The notes beneath the pieces were generated by a model. The model searched no databases, was not told where the DNA came from, and saw only the letters and a program-made list of their open reading frames with translations. The position numbers and the translations under genes were made by a program. A DNA stretch of 64,000 nucleotides, taken from contig JAOARW010000053.1 of NCBI GenBank assembly GCA_025210475.1, positions 186,001 through 250,000 on the forward strand, written 5' to 3'. Shown one piece after another: positions 35,609 to 44,531 of the stretch. Every line of letters begins with the position of its first letter. Position 1 is the stretch's first letter. The DNA is from Carboxylicivirga sp. GTDB lineage: Bacteria; Bacteroidota; Bacteroidia; Bacteroidales; Marinilabiliaceae.

Positions 35609-36595
35609 ATGGACCAAAATACTCAAGCACCTTTCGAAAATCGATTACCGATGGATGAACTGAACCATTCGGCTTTTCGCATTCGCAATGAAATCAATAA
35701 AGTAATTGTCGGACAGGAAAAAATCCTGGATTTACTGCTGACAGCTGTTATTGCCAATGGTCATGTGCTGATCGAAGGAGTACCGGGAGTGGCCAAAACC
35801 ATGATGGCTAAACTACTTGCGAAATCTGTTTCTTCTGATTTTTCACGCATCCAGTTTACTCCTGACCTAATGCCATCGGATGTACTCGGAACGATGGTTT
35901 TCAATACCGGTAAGTCGGAGTTTGAGTTTAACAAAGGTCCCATCTTTTCGAACCTTGTGTTGATTGACGAGGTGAATCGTGCGCCTGCCAAAACTCAAGC
36001 GGCTTTGTTTGAAGTAATGGAAGAGCGACAAGTGACCATCGATGGTGTTACGCGCCCTATGTCACCACCGTTTTTGGTGATGGCAACACAAAATCCGGTA
36101 GAGCACGAAGGAACCTACCGTTTACCAGAAGCGCAGCTTGACCGTTTCTTATTCAAAATTAAAATTGATTATCCGAACCTTGATCAGGAAGTGGCTATAT
36201 TATCCAATGCCCAAGGGCGTGAGGAAAAAGATGAGTTAAGCCAGATCAATCCGGTTGTGTCGGGTGAGGAGATCGTAAAATACCAGGAAATTGCCGCCAA
36301 AGTAATTGTGGAGGATGATTTGCTGCGATACATCGCTCAGGTTGTTGATAAAACACGTAGTCATGCTTCGCTGTTCCTTGGTGGTAGCCCGCGTGCTTCT
36401 TTATCCATCCTAAATGCCGCCAAGGCTTTTGCAGCTCTGGAAGGTCGCGATTTTGTTACACCCGATGATATTAAGATGGTGATGATTCCGGTTCTTAATC
36501 ATCGTGTGATATTAACACCCGAAAAAGAAATGGAAGGTATAAAGCCCGAAATTGTGATTCAACAAATAATTGATTCGGTAGAGGTTCCACGCTAA
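35609..36595 (+). CDS. MoxR family AAA+ ATPase
   Basis: A chaperone-like ATPase of 328 residues. Walker A is GVPGVAKTMMAK, Walker B is VLIDEVNRAP, sensor 1 lies in ATQNPVEHEGTYRLPEAQ and the arginine-finger region in LDRFLFK. The start at 35609 (MDQNTQAPFE) is preferred; ATG 35582 would overlap the preceding gene by 17 bp. MoxR proteins act with VWA- or DUF58-domain partners; the DUF58 gene follows by 10 bp. Confidence 0.93.
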   Translation: MDQNTQAPFENRLPMDELNHSAFRIRNEINKVIVGQEKILDLLLTAVIANGHVLIEGVPGVAKTMMAKLLAKSVSSDFSRIQFTPDLMPSDVLGTMVFNTGKSEFEFNKGPIFSNLVLIDEVNRAPAKTQAALFEVMEERQVTIDGVTRPMSPPFLVMATQNPVEHEGTYRLPEAQLDRFLFKIKIDYPNLDQEVAILSNAQGREEKDELSQINPVVSGEEIVKYQEIAAKVIVEDDLLRYIAQVVDKTRSHASLFLGGSPRASLSILNAAKAFAALEGRDFVTPDDIKMVMIPVLNHRVILTPEKEMEGIKPEIVIQQIIDSVEVPR

Positions 36596-36605
36596 ACAAT
36601 CATTA

Positions 36606-37946
36606 ATGCGCTTCAGAATAAGAAACTACGCTTACTTTACACCACTGTTTTATTATGCATTGGGTGCATGCATCTTTCTGCTGGCCATTGGGCAATTTGG
36701 TCCATTGTTCTTTCAGGCCGGTTTGATTGCACTTGGTTTATTTATTCTGTTGCTTGTTGTAGAAAGTCTTCTTCTGCTCGTTAAGCCTTCTGATAATTTT
36801 AAAGCCTGTAGACAAACTGATGAACGTTTCTCCAATGGGGATGATAATGAGGTGTGCATTCAATTAACCAACCGCTATCCATTTCCTGTTACAGTAGAGG
36901 TTGTGGATGAAATTCCGGTTCAGTTTCAGGAACGTAATTTTTCCATCCGGAAGAAAATTAAAAGTGGAGAAAGCACTAGCGATACTTATTCGTTACGACC
37001 TGTTACAAGAGGGGAGTATTGGTTTGGTGCCTTAAACGTATTTGTTAAGTCGCCCCTTCGTTTGCTGGAACGCCGATTTATGTTCGAAAATAACCGACAG
37101 GTTAAAGTTTATCCGGCCTTTAAAGAAATGCGCCAGTTTGAGATGATGGCCATATCCAATCGCTTGACAGAAGTGGGCATTAAAAAGATTCGTCGCATTG
37201 GTCACCAAATGGAGTTTGATCAGATACGGGAATATACCAAAGGTGACGATTATCGCACCATCAACTGGAAAGCCACCGCCCGTCGCAGCAGCTTGATGGT
37301 GAATCAGTATCAGGATGAGAAATCGCAACAGGTGATTTCCATTATTGACCTGGGCCGTACCATGAAGATGCCTTTTGAAGGGATGACACTTCTGGACTAT
37401 GCCATTAACTCGTCGTTGGTGCTTTCAAAAATTGCGATGCTTAAGCAGGATAAGGCCGGTTTGATCACTTTTAATAATGAAGTGCGCAACATTGTTCCGC
37501 CTCAGCGCAACAGCAAACAAATGCAGCTGATTATGGAAGCGCTCTATAATCAAACCACCCAGTTTCAGGAGCAAAGTATCTTTAATCTATACGCCGGATT
37601 GAGGCGCAACCTGCATCAGCGCAGCTTATTGATGCTCTATACCAATTACGAGAGCCTGAGTGCTGCAAAACGCCAACTACCCATGTTACAGAAATTGGCC
37701 CGCGATCATATGGTTGTTGTTGTATTTTTTGAAAATACAGAGCTAAGGCAACTGACAGAAACGAAAGCCAGCGATATAGAAGGCATCTATGTTAAAACCA
37801 TTGCCGAGAAATTTGCCTACGATAAAAAGCGGATTGTGCTTGAACTGGAGCGCTATGGTATTCATTCGGTTTTAACAGCACCTGAGAATCTCACTGTTGA
37901 ATCCATCAATAAGTACCTCGAACTGAAAGCTCGCGGGTATATCTGA
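36606..37946 (+). CDS. DUF58 domain protein
   Basis: A 446-residue protein with two membrane helices near the N terminus (about 10-60), a beta-rich region and the DUF58 segment with the conserved YTKGDDYRTINWKATARRS motif (about 214-232), followed by a VWA-like fold containing IIDLGRTMKMPFEGMTLLDY. DUF58 proteins are the usual MoxR partners. It closes the cluster; a 243-bp gap with no terminator that I could identify follows. Confidence 0.9.
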   Translation: MRFRIRNYAYFTPLFYYALGACIFLLAIGQFGPLFFQAGLIALGLFILLLVVESLLLLVKPSDNFKACRQTDERFSNGDDNEVCIQLTNRYPFPVTVEVVDEIPVQFQERNFSIRKKIKSGESTSDTYSLRPVTRGEYWFGALNVFVKSPLRLLERRFMFENNRQVKVYPAFKEMRQFEMMAISNRLTEVGIKKIRRIGHQMEFDQIREYTKGDDYRTINWKATARRSSLMVNQYQDEKSQQVISIIDLGRTMKMPFEGMTLLDYAINSSLVLSKIAMLKQDKAGLITFNNEVRNIVPPQRNSKQMQLIMEALYNQTTQFQEQSIFNLYAGLRRNLHQRSLLMLYTNYESLSAAKRQLPMLQKLARDHMVVVVFFENTELRQLTETKASDIEGIYVKTIAEKFAYDKKRIVLELERYGIHSVLTAPENLTVESINKYLELKARGYI

Positions 37947-38133
37947 TGTTTTTCAAATAGACTGAAATCGAAGATTGGAATAATAGGCCTATTCGGTTCA
38001 AAAGTTTCAAGCAATCAGTATAATAATTTGACATTTTTATTAAAAAATACTCGTTTTTGTATACGTGTATCAGTACCATGGGTTGTCCAAGTTAATGTAA
38101 GGTTAATGCAAAGCTAAATGAGGCTTAACCCGA

Positions 38134-38152
38134 TTACATTCTTAGAATGTAA
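38134..38152. promoter_or_regulatory. perfect 19-bp palindrome, candidate operator
   Basis: TTACATTCT (38134-38142), a central T, then AGAATGTAA (38144-38152). It lies 38 bp before the next start codon and overlaps a loose -7 element (TAAACTTTG, 38150-38158). This looks like a repressor site for a dimeric regulator; no regulator gene is adjacent. Confidence 0.6.
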
Positions 38153-38189
38153 ACTTTGTACCCGATACTAACTTAGAAGAAGCGATACA

Positions 38190-38873
38190 ATGCGAGTAGT
38201 TAATTCAACATTTTACAGTTTACCTGAAAAAATAGAGCTTGATGATGTTGTTGACCAGGAATTAATCTCGTTAATGACAAAGAGTCCTATCAATCCGGAA
38301 GATTTTTATCAGACCGGATATGAAACCATCAGTTTCAAGCGAACGCGGGAGTTTGCCCTTGAAACCGTTATATCATCGGTGGTTCCTCTGGATAAAGATT
38401 TATTGATTGTTGCCAATGATTCTGATGATAAACACATTCAGAAGCTTTGTCGTATCTATGGCGTGGATAATGTACTGATTCAGGTGCCGGAATCTCCCAT
38501 GGAACTGGAGGCTATTTTTAGTGCCTATGATGAGTCCAATATGCATTCTCACCTTTTAGTATCGTGTGATGTAAATACTCCTGAAGGTCAGCGACTAATT
38601 AACAGACTGGCCAAGGAACTTTCCAAGACATCGATTAAATTAATTGTTCATTGTCGTCGTGAGCCAATGGATTTAAATCAACTGAGTGCCTTGAATGTGG
38701 CTTACATGATTTGTAATGGTAAAAGTGGTTATATCAGTTCGGTGGTATTGGCACGAAGAAGTCAACTGGTGCAAACCGAAGGGATATCCCGAAGTTTTAA
38801 TCAAGATCTATATAATTACTGGCAAAAAACTCTTTTTGGTCGTAAATCAGGTATCAAACCGATGGTCGTCTAA
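38190..38873 (+). CDS. truncated class V aminotransferase-like protein (PhnW-related relic)
   Basis: A 227-residue protein without an obvious named family. Its second half resembles the PLP-lysine region of 2-aminoethylphosphonate/serine-pyruvate aminotransferases: CNGKSGYISSVVLARRSQLV with Lys178, then SRSFNQDLYNYWQK, matching the SRSLSLDLY-type motif of PhnW. Relative to PhnW about three residues are missing after the Lys, the cofactor Asp and substrate loop are not evident, and the whole C-terminal domain is absent. A full-length enzyme would have about 365 residues. It is probably non-catalytic or repurposed. A terminator follows. Confidence 0.6.
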   Translation: MRVVNSTFYSLPEKIELDDVVDQELISLMTKSPINPEDFYQTGYETISFKRTREFALETVISSVVPLDKDLLIVANDSDDKHIQKLCRIYGVDNVLIQVPESPMELEAIFSAYDESNMHSHLLVSCDVNTPEGQRLINRLAKELSKTSIKLIVHCRREPMDLNQLSALNVAYMICNGKSGYISSVVLARRSQLVQTEGISRSFNQDLYNYWQKTLFGRKSGIKPMVV

Positions 38874-38905
38874 ACACTTTAACTTAATATTCTTAAACAA
38901 ACCTG

Positions 38906-38933
38906 AGCCGCTTTTGTAGCGGCTTTGTTGTTA
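38906..38933 (+). terminator. intrinsic terminator
   Basis: Stem AGCCGC (38906-38911) / GCGGCT (38919-38924), loop TTTTGTA, followed by TTTGTTGTT. It lies 33 bp after the aminotransferase-like gene. Confidence 0.8.
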
Positions 38934-39119
38934 TACCTTGGGTTGATTCGTGATCGGTATTATCTTATTCTCTTTCTTAAGAATATTTGCAATGTTTTTG
39001 TTAAAACAATATTAACCAATGCAATAAGTTGAAGTATTTTTAGTAATTCCTTTTTAATCACTTAATATTTACTCCGGAATATTCTTCTAAAATTGTTCCA
39101 AGAAATTTTAGGAGAGAAA

Positions 39120-39992
39120 ATGAAGAAGAACAAGCAAAAAGAAATACGTGAAGTAGAGGCGGTGGTTATTTCAGATACACACCTTGGTACTTTTGGCTGC
39201 AGAGCCGGGCAGATTGTTAACTACCTCAGCAGTGTTTCAACACCAATTCTGGTTTTAAATGGGGATATCATTGATATCTGGCAATTCTCCAAAAGCTATT
39301 TTCCGAAATCTCACCTCCGGGTTATTCGCCAAATAATAAAAATTATGGAGAAAGGCACGCATGTGTATTACATTGCCGGTAATCACGATGAACATCTGCG
39401 TCGTTTAATAGGCCTGAAGTTGGGGAATCTTCATATCGAAAATAAGTTGATACTCGATTTGGATGGTAAGAAATCCTGGATCTTTCATGGAGATGTTTTT
39501 GATGTGTTTATGCACCATTCCAAATGGCTGGCCAAGCTGGGAGCCGTGGGGTATGGTATGCTCACAGTAATTAATAAGCTGACCAATATCTGTTGTTCGG
39601 TCCTGCGATTGCCAAAAGTTTCTTTATCGCGCGATATCAAAAAGGCAATAAAAAAAGGCAATACCAAACTCTCCAGCAAATTCGAACAAACAGTAGCCAA
39701 CCTGGCCATTGATAAGCATTACGATTATGCCATTTGCGGACACATCCATTGGCCCGAAAAGAAAAGTATTAGAAATGAAAAAGGAGAGGTTTACTATCTC
39801 AATAGTGGTGACTGGGTAGAAAACATGACTGCCCTTGAGTACCACGATGGCGACTGGCATTTGCATTACCATCAGGATCAGGCGATACCAAGCCAAATGG
39901 TTTCGGAAGAAGAATTGGTAGGTGACGATTTTCTTTTATCCAATCACAAAGTATTGTTTCAAACCATGGTGAACGACATTATAAATAGTTAG
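39120..39992 (+). CDS. LpxH-like metallophosphoesterase (UDP-2,3-diacylglucosamine diphosphatase family)
   Basis: A 290-residue calcineurin-like phosphoesterase. The ATG at 39120 has a good ribosome site (AGGAGAG); the TTG at 39093 is rejected. Metal-binding motifs in order: ISDTHLG, LNGDIID, AGNHDEHL, FHGDVFD and CGHIHWPE. It resembles LpxH-type UDP-diacylglucosamine hydrolases of lipid A synthesis, but it pairs with a glycosyltransferase 56 bp downstream, so an envelope glycolipid role other than lipid A is possible. Confidence 0.8.
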   Translation: MKKNKQKEIREVEAVVISDTHLGTFGCRAGQIVNYLSSVSTPILVLNGDIIDIWQFSKSYFPKSHLRVIRQIIKIMEKGTHVYYIAGNHDEHLRRLIGLKLGNLHIENKLILDLDGKKSWIFHGDVFDVFMHHSKWLAKLGAVGYGMLTVINKLTNICCSVLRLPKVSLSRDIKKAIKKGNTKLSSKFEQTVANLAIDKHYDYAICGHIHWPEKKSIRNEKGEVYYLNSGDWVENMTALEYHDGDWHLHYHQDQAIPSQMVSEEELVGDDFLLSNHKVLFQTMVNDIINS

Positions 39993-40048
39993 TGCAATAT
40001 GAATATTCTGAATGAATGAAGAAGCAGTAACCAGTAAATAACCGACAC

Positions 40049-41074
40049 ATGAAAATTCTTTATGCAATACAAGGTACAGGCAATGGTCATATTGCCAGGG
40101 CATTTGAAGTAATTGGACATTTAAAAAGGCACGGCGAGGTTGATATTCTGATCAGTGGCACCCAATGCGACATTAAGCTGCCCTGGAAAGTAAAATACCG
40201 CTTTTATGGCATGAGTTTCATTTTTGGTAAAAAAGGGGGAGTTGATGTTAAACAAACCCTTAGCCGGATGCGTCCCTACGAATTTATCAAAGGGGTGATG
40301 GCCGTTCCGGTTCAGAAATATGATTTAGTGCTTAACGATTTTGAACCGGTTACAGCCTGGGCTTGCAAAATGCGGAATGTTAAATGTGTTGGAATCAGTC
40401 ATCAAAGTGCAGTGTTGCACCATAATGCCCCAAAGCCGAAGGTTAAAGATTCCTTTGGTAAAGCCATCCTGAAATATTATGCTCCCGTTTCATCGGCACA
40501 GGGATTTCACTTTAAAAGCATCGGTCACAATATTTCCACGCCTGTTATTCGCGACGATGTGCGTTGGGTAAAGAATGAAGATAAAGGGCACTATACGGTT
40601 TATCTGCCTGCCTATTCTGATCAGAAGATTATTCGGGTGCTCTCGCAGTTTGATGACACCAAATGGCATGTGTATTCGAAGCATAGCGAAGAATCCTACC
40701 GGGAAGGCAATGTGTTTATTAAACCTGTTAATAAGGAGAAGTTCACCAAAAGCATGGTGAGTGGCACTGGGGTGCTATGTAATGCCGGTTTTGAAACGCC
40801 GGCCGAAGCCTTGTATTTGGGTAAAAAACTTTGTGTGATACCCATGAAAGGCCAGTACGAACAAGCTTGCAATGCCGCTTTCCTGGAGTCCATGGGCATT
40901 GTTTCATTGCGTCATTTAAATACCGACAGTCAGTTGATCGGTGAATGGATTCATTCATCGGAACGTTTGAAGATGCATTACCCCGATGATTTGGCAAATA
41001 TTATAGATAACCTGATGGACAAGCATGTTTATACTGGTCAGCAAGCGGGCAACCTAGTGTCAAGTCATGTGTGA
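40049..41074 (+). CDS. glycosyltransferase (Glyco_trans_1_3 / GT-B type)
   Basis: A 341-residue GT-B fold protein. The N terminus MKILYAIQGTGNGHIARAFE has the Gly-rich loop of MGT-like transferases; the C-terminal half has NAGFETPAEALYLGKKL and IPMKGQYEQACNA, the nucleotide-sugar-binding region of this group. No membrane helices. It is probably co-transcribed with the LpxH-like gene and may glycosylate a lipid. Donor and acceptor are unknown. Confidence 0.8.
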   Translation: MKILYAIQGTGNGHIARAFEVIGHLKRHGEVDILISGTQCDIKLPWKVKYRFYGMSFIFGKKGGVDVKQTLSRMRPYEFIKGVMAVPVQKYDLVLNDFEPVTAWACKMRNVKCVGISHQSAVLHHNAPKPKVKDSFGKAILKYYAPVSSAQGFHFKSIGHNISTPVIRDDVRWVKNEDKGHYTVYLPAYSDQKIIRVLSQFDDTKWHVYSKHSEESYREGNVFIKPVNKEKFTKSMVSGTGVLCNAGFETPAEALYLGKKLCVIPMKGQYEQACNAAFLESMGIVSLRHLNTDSQLIGEWIHSSERLKMHYPDDLANIIDNLMDKHVYTGQQAGNLVSSHV

Positions 41075-41115
41075 ATAAGATTTGGCGTGTAAGAGCACGC
41101 TTGACCTGATACTAG

Positions 41116-41607
41116 TTATCTCCTGGTCAGATCCTGATAGCTATAACTCAGTTGGGTCTTTTCATCCATAAAAGGCCCTTCTTCTTTTACTATCGACCAT
41201 TCGTCCATGTTGATCTCCGGGAAAAATACGGTGGCTTCTTCAAAAGTATGCTCAATTCGGGTCAGGTATAAAGCCTGTGTATCGGGCAGAAAGGTTTTGT
41301 AGATTTCGCCACCACCAATTACGAATACCTTTTCATCATCTTTACACAGCTTCAAAGCATCGTCCAGTGAGTTAACCACATCAGTTCCTTTGGCTTCATA
41401 GCCTGTTTGGCGGGTAATCACCACATTACGCCTATTGGGCAAGGCTCCTTTGGGCAAGGCTTCAAAGGTTTTGCGCCCCATCAAAATAGTGTGACCGGTT
41501 GTTAGTGCTTTAAAACGTTTTAAATCGGCTGAGATATAAGCCAGTTGATCATCGCCAACGCCAATGCCATTTTTCTGATCAATGGCTACTATCATTGCAA
41601 GTGTCAT
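41116..41607 (-). CDS. folA: dihydrofolate reductase
   Basis: Reduces dihydrofolate to tetrahydrofolate with NADPH, regenerating the cofactor consumed by ThyA. The 163-residue length is standard. Motifs: MIVAIDQKNGIGVGDDQLAY near the N terminus, ILMGRKTFEALPKG and VFVIGGGEIYKTFLP. It lies 20 bp after thyA, forming a two-gene thyA-folA unit, and is convergent with the glycosyltransferase (41-bp gap, only a weak 6-bp hairpin). Confidence 0.96.
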   Translation of the reverse strand: MTLAMIVAIDQKNGIGVGDDQLAYISADLKRFKALTTGHTILMGRKTFEALPKGALPNRRNVVITRQTGYEAKGTDVVNSLDDALKLCKDDEKVFVIGGGEIYKTFLPDTQALYLTRIEHTFEEATVFFPEINMDEWSIVKEEGPFMDEKTQLSYSYQDLTRR

Positions 41608-41627
41608 AACTAAGCAGGTAAATCGAA

Positions 41628-42422
41628 TTAAACAGAAATGGCTCCTTTGATGTGTGGATGAGCTTCGTAATTAACCAACTCAAAGTCTTCAAAAATAAAA
41701 TCATCAATATTTTTACGATCCGGATTGATTTTAAACTGAGGTAAAGACTTTGGTTCACGTGTTAATTGCAGTTTAACCTGGTCGATGTGATTCAGGTAGA
41801 TATGTGCGTCGCCCAATGTGTGTACAAAAGTACCCGGTTCTAATCCACAAACCTGAGCAACCATCATGGTAAGGATGGCGTAGGAGGCAATGTTAAATGG
41901 TACACCAAGGAAAATGTCGGCACTGCGCTGATACAGTTGGCAGCTTAATTTACCGTCGGCCACATAAAATTGAAACAAAATATGGCAGGGAGGTAATTGC
42001 ATATCGTTGATGGCACCCACGTTCCAGGCACTCACAATGTGGCGTCGTGAATTAGGATTATTTTTAATGCTTTCGATAACTTCTTTGATCTGGTCGATGT
42101 GTCCTTCCTTATAATCGGGCCATGAGCGCCACTGGTAACCATAAATAGGACCTAGTTCACCATCTTCTTTGGCCCATTCGTTCCAGATACGAACACCATT
42201 ATCCTGCAGATATTTCACATTGGTACTGCCTTTCAGAAACCAAAGCAATTCGTGAATAATGGATTTCAGGTGCAATTTTTTTGTGGTTAGCAAGGGAAAA
42301 CCTTCGCTCAGGTCGAATCGCATTTGATAACCAAATACACTAATGGTACCTGTTCCGGTTCTGTCTTCCTTTTTATTTCCCTCGTCTAATACCCTTTCAA
42401 GAAGGTCTAAATATTGTTTCAT
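41628..42422 (-). CDS. thyA: thymidylate synthase
   Basis: Methylates dUMP to dTMP using methylene-tetrahydrofolate. The 264-residue protein matches the classical family throughout; catalytic Cys146 is in [14 protein letters not shown] and the dUMP phosphate site is SRRH with [19 protein letters not shown]. It precedes folA by 20 bp. Confidence 0.98.
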   Translation of the reverse strand: MKQYLDLLERVLDEGNKKEDRTGTGTISVFGYQMRFDLSEGFPLLTTKKLHLKSIIHELLWFLKGSTNVKYLQDNGVRIWNEWAKEDGELGPIYGYQWRSWPDYKEGHIDQIKEVIESIKNNPNSRRHIVSAWNVGAINDMQLPPCHILFQFYVADGKLSCQLYQRSADIFLGVPFNIASYAILTMMVAQVCGLEPGTFVHTLGDAHIYLNHIDQVKLQLTREPKSLPQFKINPDRKNIDDFIFEDFELVNYEAHPHIKGAISV

Positions 42423-42508
42423 TGCCTAATTCATTTACCTGATGCATTGTTTTAATCAAACAACGCGCCACCATTCAAGTTTAAAAACGCTCGTAAAAAT
42501 AGCTAAAA

Positions 42509-43627
42509 TTACTTATCATTTTGATCCTTTTCAGGATCTAATTCCAGATGCGTCATGATTGGATAATGATCCGACAGATCAACTTTTAGGCGTCTGAAAT
42601 TATAGGATGTAAATTGCTGATCGTGAAAGATAAAGTCGATGCGAAGAGATGGTAACTGTCCGTTGTAAGTACCTCCAAAGCCACGGCCCGATTCCACAAA
42701 AGCATCCTTTAGCTGGCCACGCATCTTACGGTAGACGTAGGATACGGGTGTATCGTTAAAATCACCGCAAACAATAACCGGGTATGGCGAATTGGCAATG
42801 TATTTACCAATGGTTTCGGCCTGGTTAGCACGGTTTTCGAAAGCAGTGCTAAGCTTGTGGCTGATTTGTTTTATTTTTTCGTTACGCTCTTCTTTGTTCT
42901 GATAATTCAGGCTGTCGAGAAAGTTGAGTTGCTGGCGGTTAAATTTAATTGATTCCAGGTGGTTGTTGAAAATGCGTATTCTTTTCTGATGAACTTTTAT
43001 ATCGGTATAAATACTAAAGTTGTGCGAATGATCGAACTTAAGACTGTGTTTTTCAACAATGGGGTATTTACTGAAGGTAACCAAGCCAAAGTTACGACGG
43101 TTATTACGACCCGACCGATATTCGATGTGCTTGTAGCGGTATTGATTTAATCTGCGAAGAATGTAGTGTTCGTCGTAGGATTTACTGTTTTTGGAAGTGA
43201 CAAATTCCTGGATGCAAACCACATCAGGATTCTCTTTTCGTATTAAATCAAAAATCTTTTCATTGGTATTATCACCAATCCACTTGTAGTAATCAAACAT
43301 CCGGGCATTGAAACTCATTACCGAAAGTGCTTGTGACATTTCTGAAGGTTCTTTTTCAATGCCTTTCCACTGAAAGGTGTGTTGCCAATGAGTCCAGGTA
43401 ATGATAATGGCTATGAGTGGGATCAGAAACTGCCAGCGACGCTTTATCAGCCAAAAAACAAATAAGCTGAAGTTAAAGAACCATAGTAAGGAAAATCCAT
43501 AACCCATAAAGGCCAACACCGAGGTGTGCTCTGGACTGATGTAGGCAGTTAGAACAGAGAATAGCAATAGCCCCGAGGCAATGAGGCTAATGATGGTTAC
43601 AATGGATTTGAAAAATCGTCTTAACAA
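42509..43627 (-). CDS. membrane-anchored endonuclease/exonuclease/phosphatase family protein
   Basis: A 372-residue protein with three hydrophobic segments in residues 10-90 and a C-terminal EEP domain. Motifs: SFNARMFDYYKWIG (start of fold), VVCIQEF (catalytic Glu), IVCGDFNDTPVSYVYRKM (Asp/Asn), IDFIFHD and the final SDHYPIMTHL (Asp-His). Such proteins in Bacteroidota are membrane-tethered and of unknown substrate (DNA, phosphoinositide-like or sphingolipid head groups). It follows the rhomboid gene by 6 bp. Confidence 0.88.
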   Translation of the reverse strand: MLRRFFKSIVTIISLIASGLLLFSVLTAYISPEHTSVLAFMGYGFSLLWFFNFSLFVFWLIKRRWQFLIPLIAIIITWTHWQHTFQWKGIEKEPSEMSQALSVMSFNARMFDYYKWIGDNTNEKIFDLIRKENPDVVCIQEFVTSKNSKSYDEHYILRRLNQYRYKHIEYRSGRNNRRNFGLVTFSKYPIVEKHSLKFDHSHNFSIYTDIKVHQKRIRIFNNHLESIKFNRQQLNFLDSLNYQNKEERNEKIKQISHKLSTAFENRANQAETIGKYIANSPYPVIVCGDFNDTPVSYVYRKMRGQLKDAFVESGRGFGGTYNGQLPSLRIDFIFHDQQFTSYNFRRLKVDLSDHYPIMTHLELDPEKDQNDK

Positions 43628-43633
43628 GCTTGC

Positions 43634-44521
43634 TTATTTACTGGCGTCAAACAATGTTTGTTTCTCATCTTTGCTGAGGCTGTCGTAGCCACTGGCTTTG
43701 ATTTTCTCTAAGATACGATCAATTTCCTTTTGTTTATCAACCTTACGGGCATTAAATTCCATATCCGTCATGGGACGGCGATGCGTCACCGTCATCTTTG
43801 ACTTGGGTTTAAACCAACTCATGAGTCGATCCATCAAACGATTAAATCCGAGTGTCATATCTGTACCTTTAGAAATAGATGCACCATAAAGATAACCAAA
43901 AGCAGCACCACCGATGTGGGCAAATACTCCACCAGTATTTTGCATGGTTGGAATACTGATCACATCGATCATGAAGACAACTAATGCAATATATTTAAGC
44001 AAAATCGGGCCAATAAACGGTACAAATAATTTATGGTTGGGAGCATAACGTGCAATGGCTAGCAAAATAGCAACCACAGAACCCGAAGCTCCAATCATAA
44101 CCCCTGTATCTGCCTTTGAAATTAACGAAGGAATAAAGTTATAGCCCAACAAGTACAAAACACCACCAGTTATACCACCCAGAATATAGACTCCTAATAA
44201 TTGTCGTGGATTTAAAAACTCAAGAAATATTTTTCCAAAAATGTATAACATTATAAGATTCGCAATGATGTGCAGAAAATCATAATGCATAAACATATAC
44301 GACAATAATGTCCATGGTCTTGTGATGAAGGTCTCAAATCCTGCTGGAATGGCTAACCAATAAAACAATTTGAATTCATCGATACTGCCTGATCCGGATG
44401 AAATGCTGTATGGAATTTGCAGCAGGCGCAGCAAAACGAACACCCCAATATTGATATAGATCAATTTTGTTAAAGCACCTCCTTGCCGATACGATTGTTT
44501 TATTTCGTCGATTATTGCCAT
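43634..44521 (-). CDS. rhomboid family intramembrane serine protease
   Basis: A 295-residue protein with six hydrophobic helices. The catalytic dyad is Ser146 in GASGS and His202 in AHIGGAAFGY. A basic cytoplasmic C-terminal tail of about 75 residues (KPKSKMTVTHRRPM...) ends DSLSKDEKQTLFDASK. It is adjacent to a second rhomboid (10-bp gap), an arrangement suggesting duplication and divergence. Substrates are unknown. Confidence 0.92.
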   Translation of the reverse strand: MAIIDEIKQSYRQGGALTKLIYINIGVFVLLRLLQIPYSISSGSGSIDEFKLFYWLAIPAGFETFITRPWTLLSYMFMHYDFLHIIANLIMLYIFGKIFLEFLNPRQLLGVYILGGITGGVLYLLGYNFIPSLISKADTGVMIGASGSVVAILLAIARYAPNHKLFVPFIGPILLKYIALVVFMIDVISIPTMQNTGGVFAHIGGAAFGYLYGASISKGTDMTLGFNRLMDRLMSWFKPKSKMTVTHRRPMTDMEFNARKVDKQKEIDRILEKIKASGYDSLSKDEKQTLFDASK

Positions 44522-44531
44522 GGTTGAATTT

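Noticed and set aside
41085..41100. terminator between the glycosyltransferase and folA
   Set aside because: Only a 6-bp stem with one G-U pair, without a T-run on either strand.
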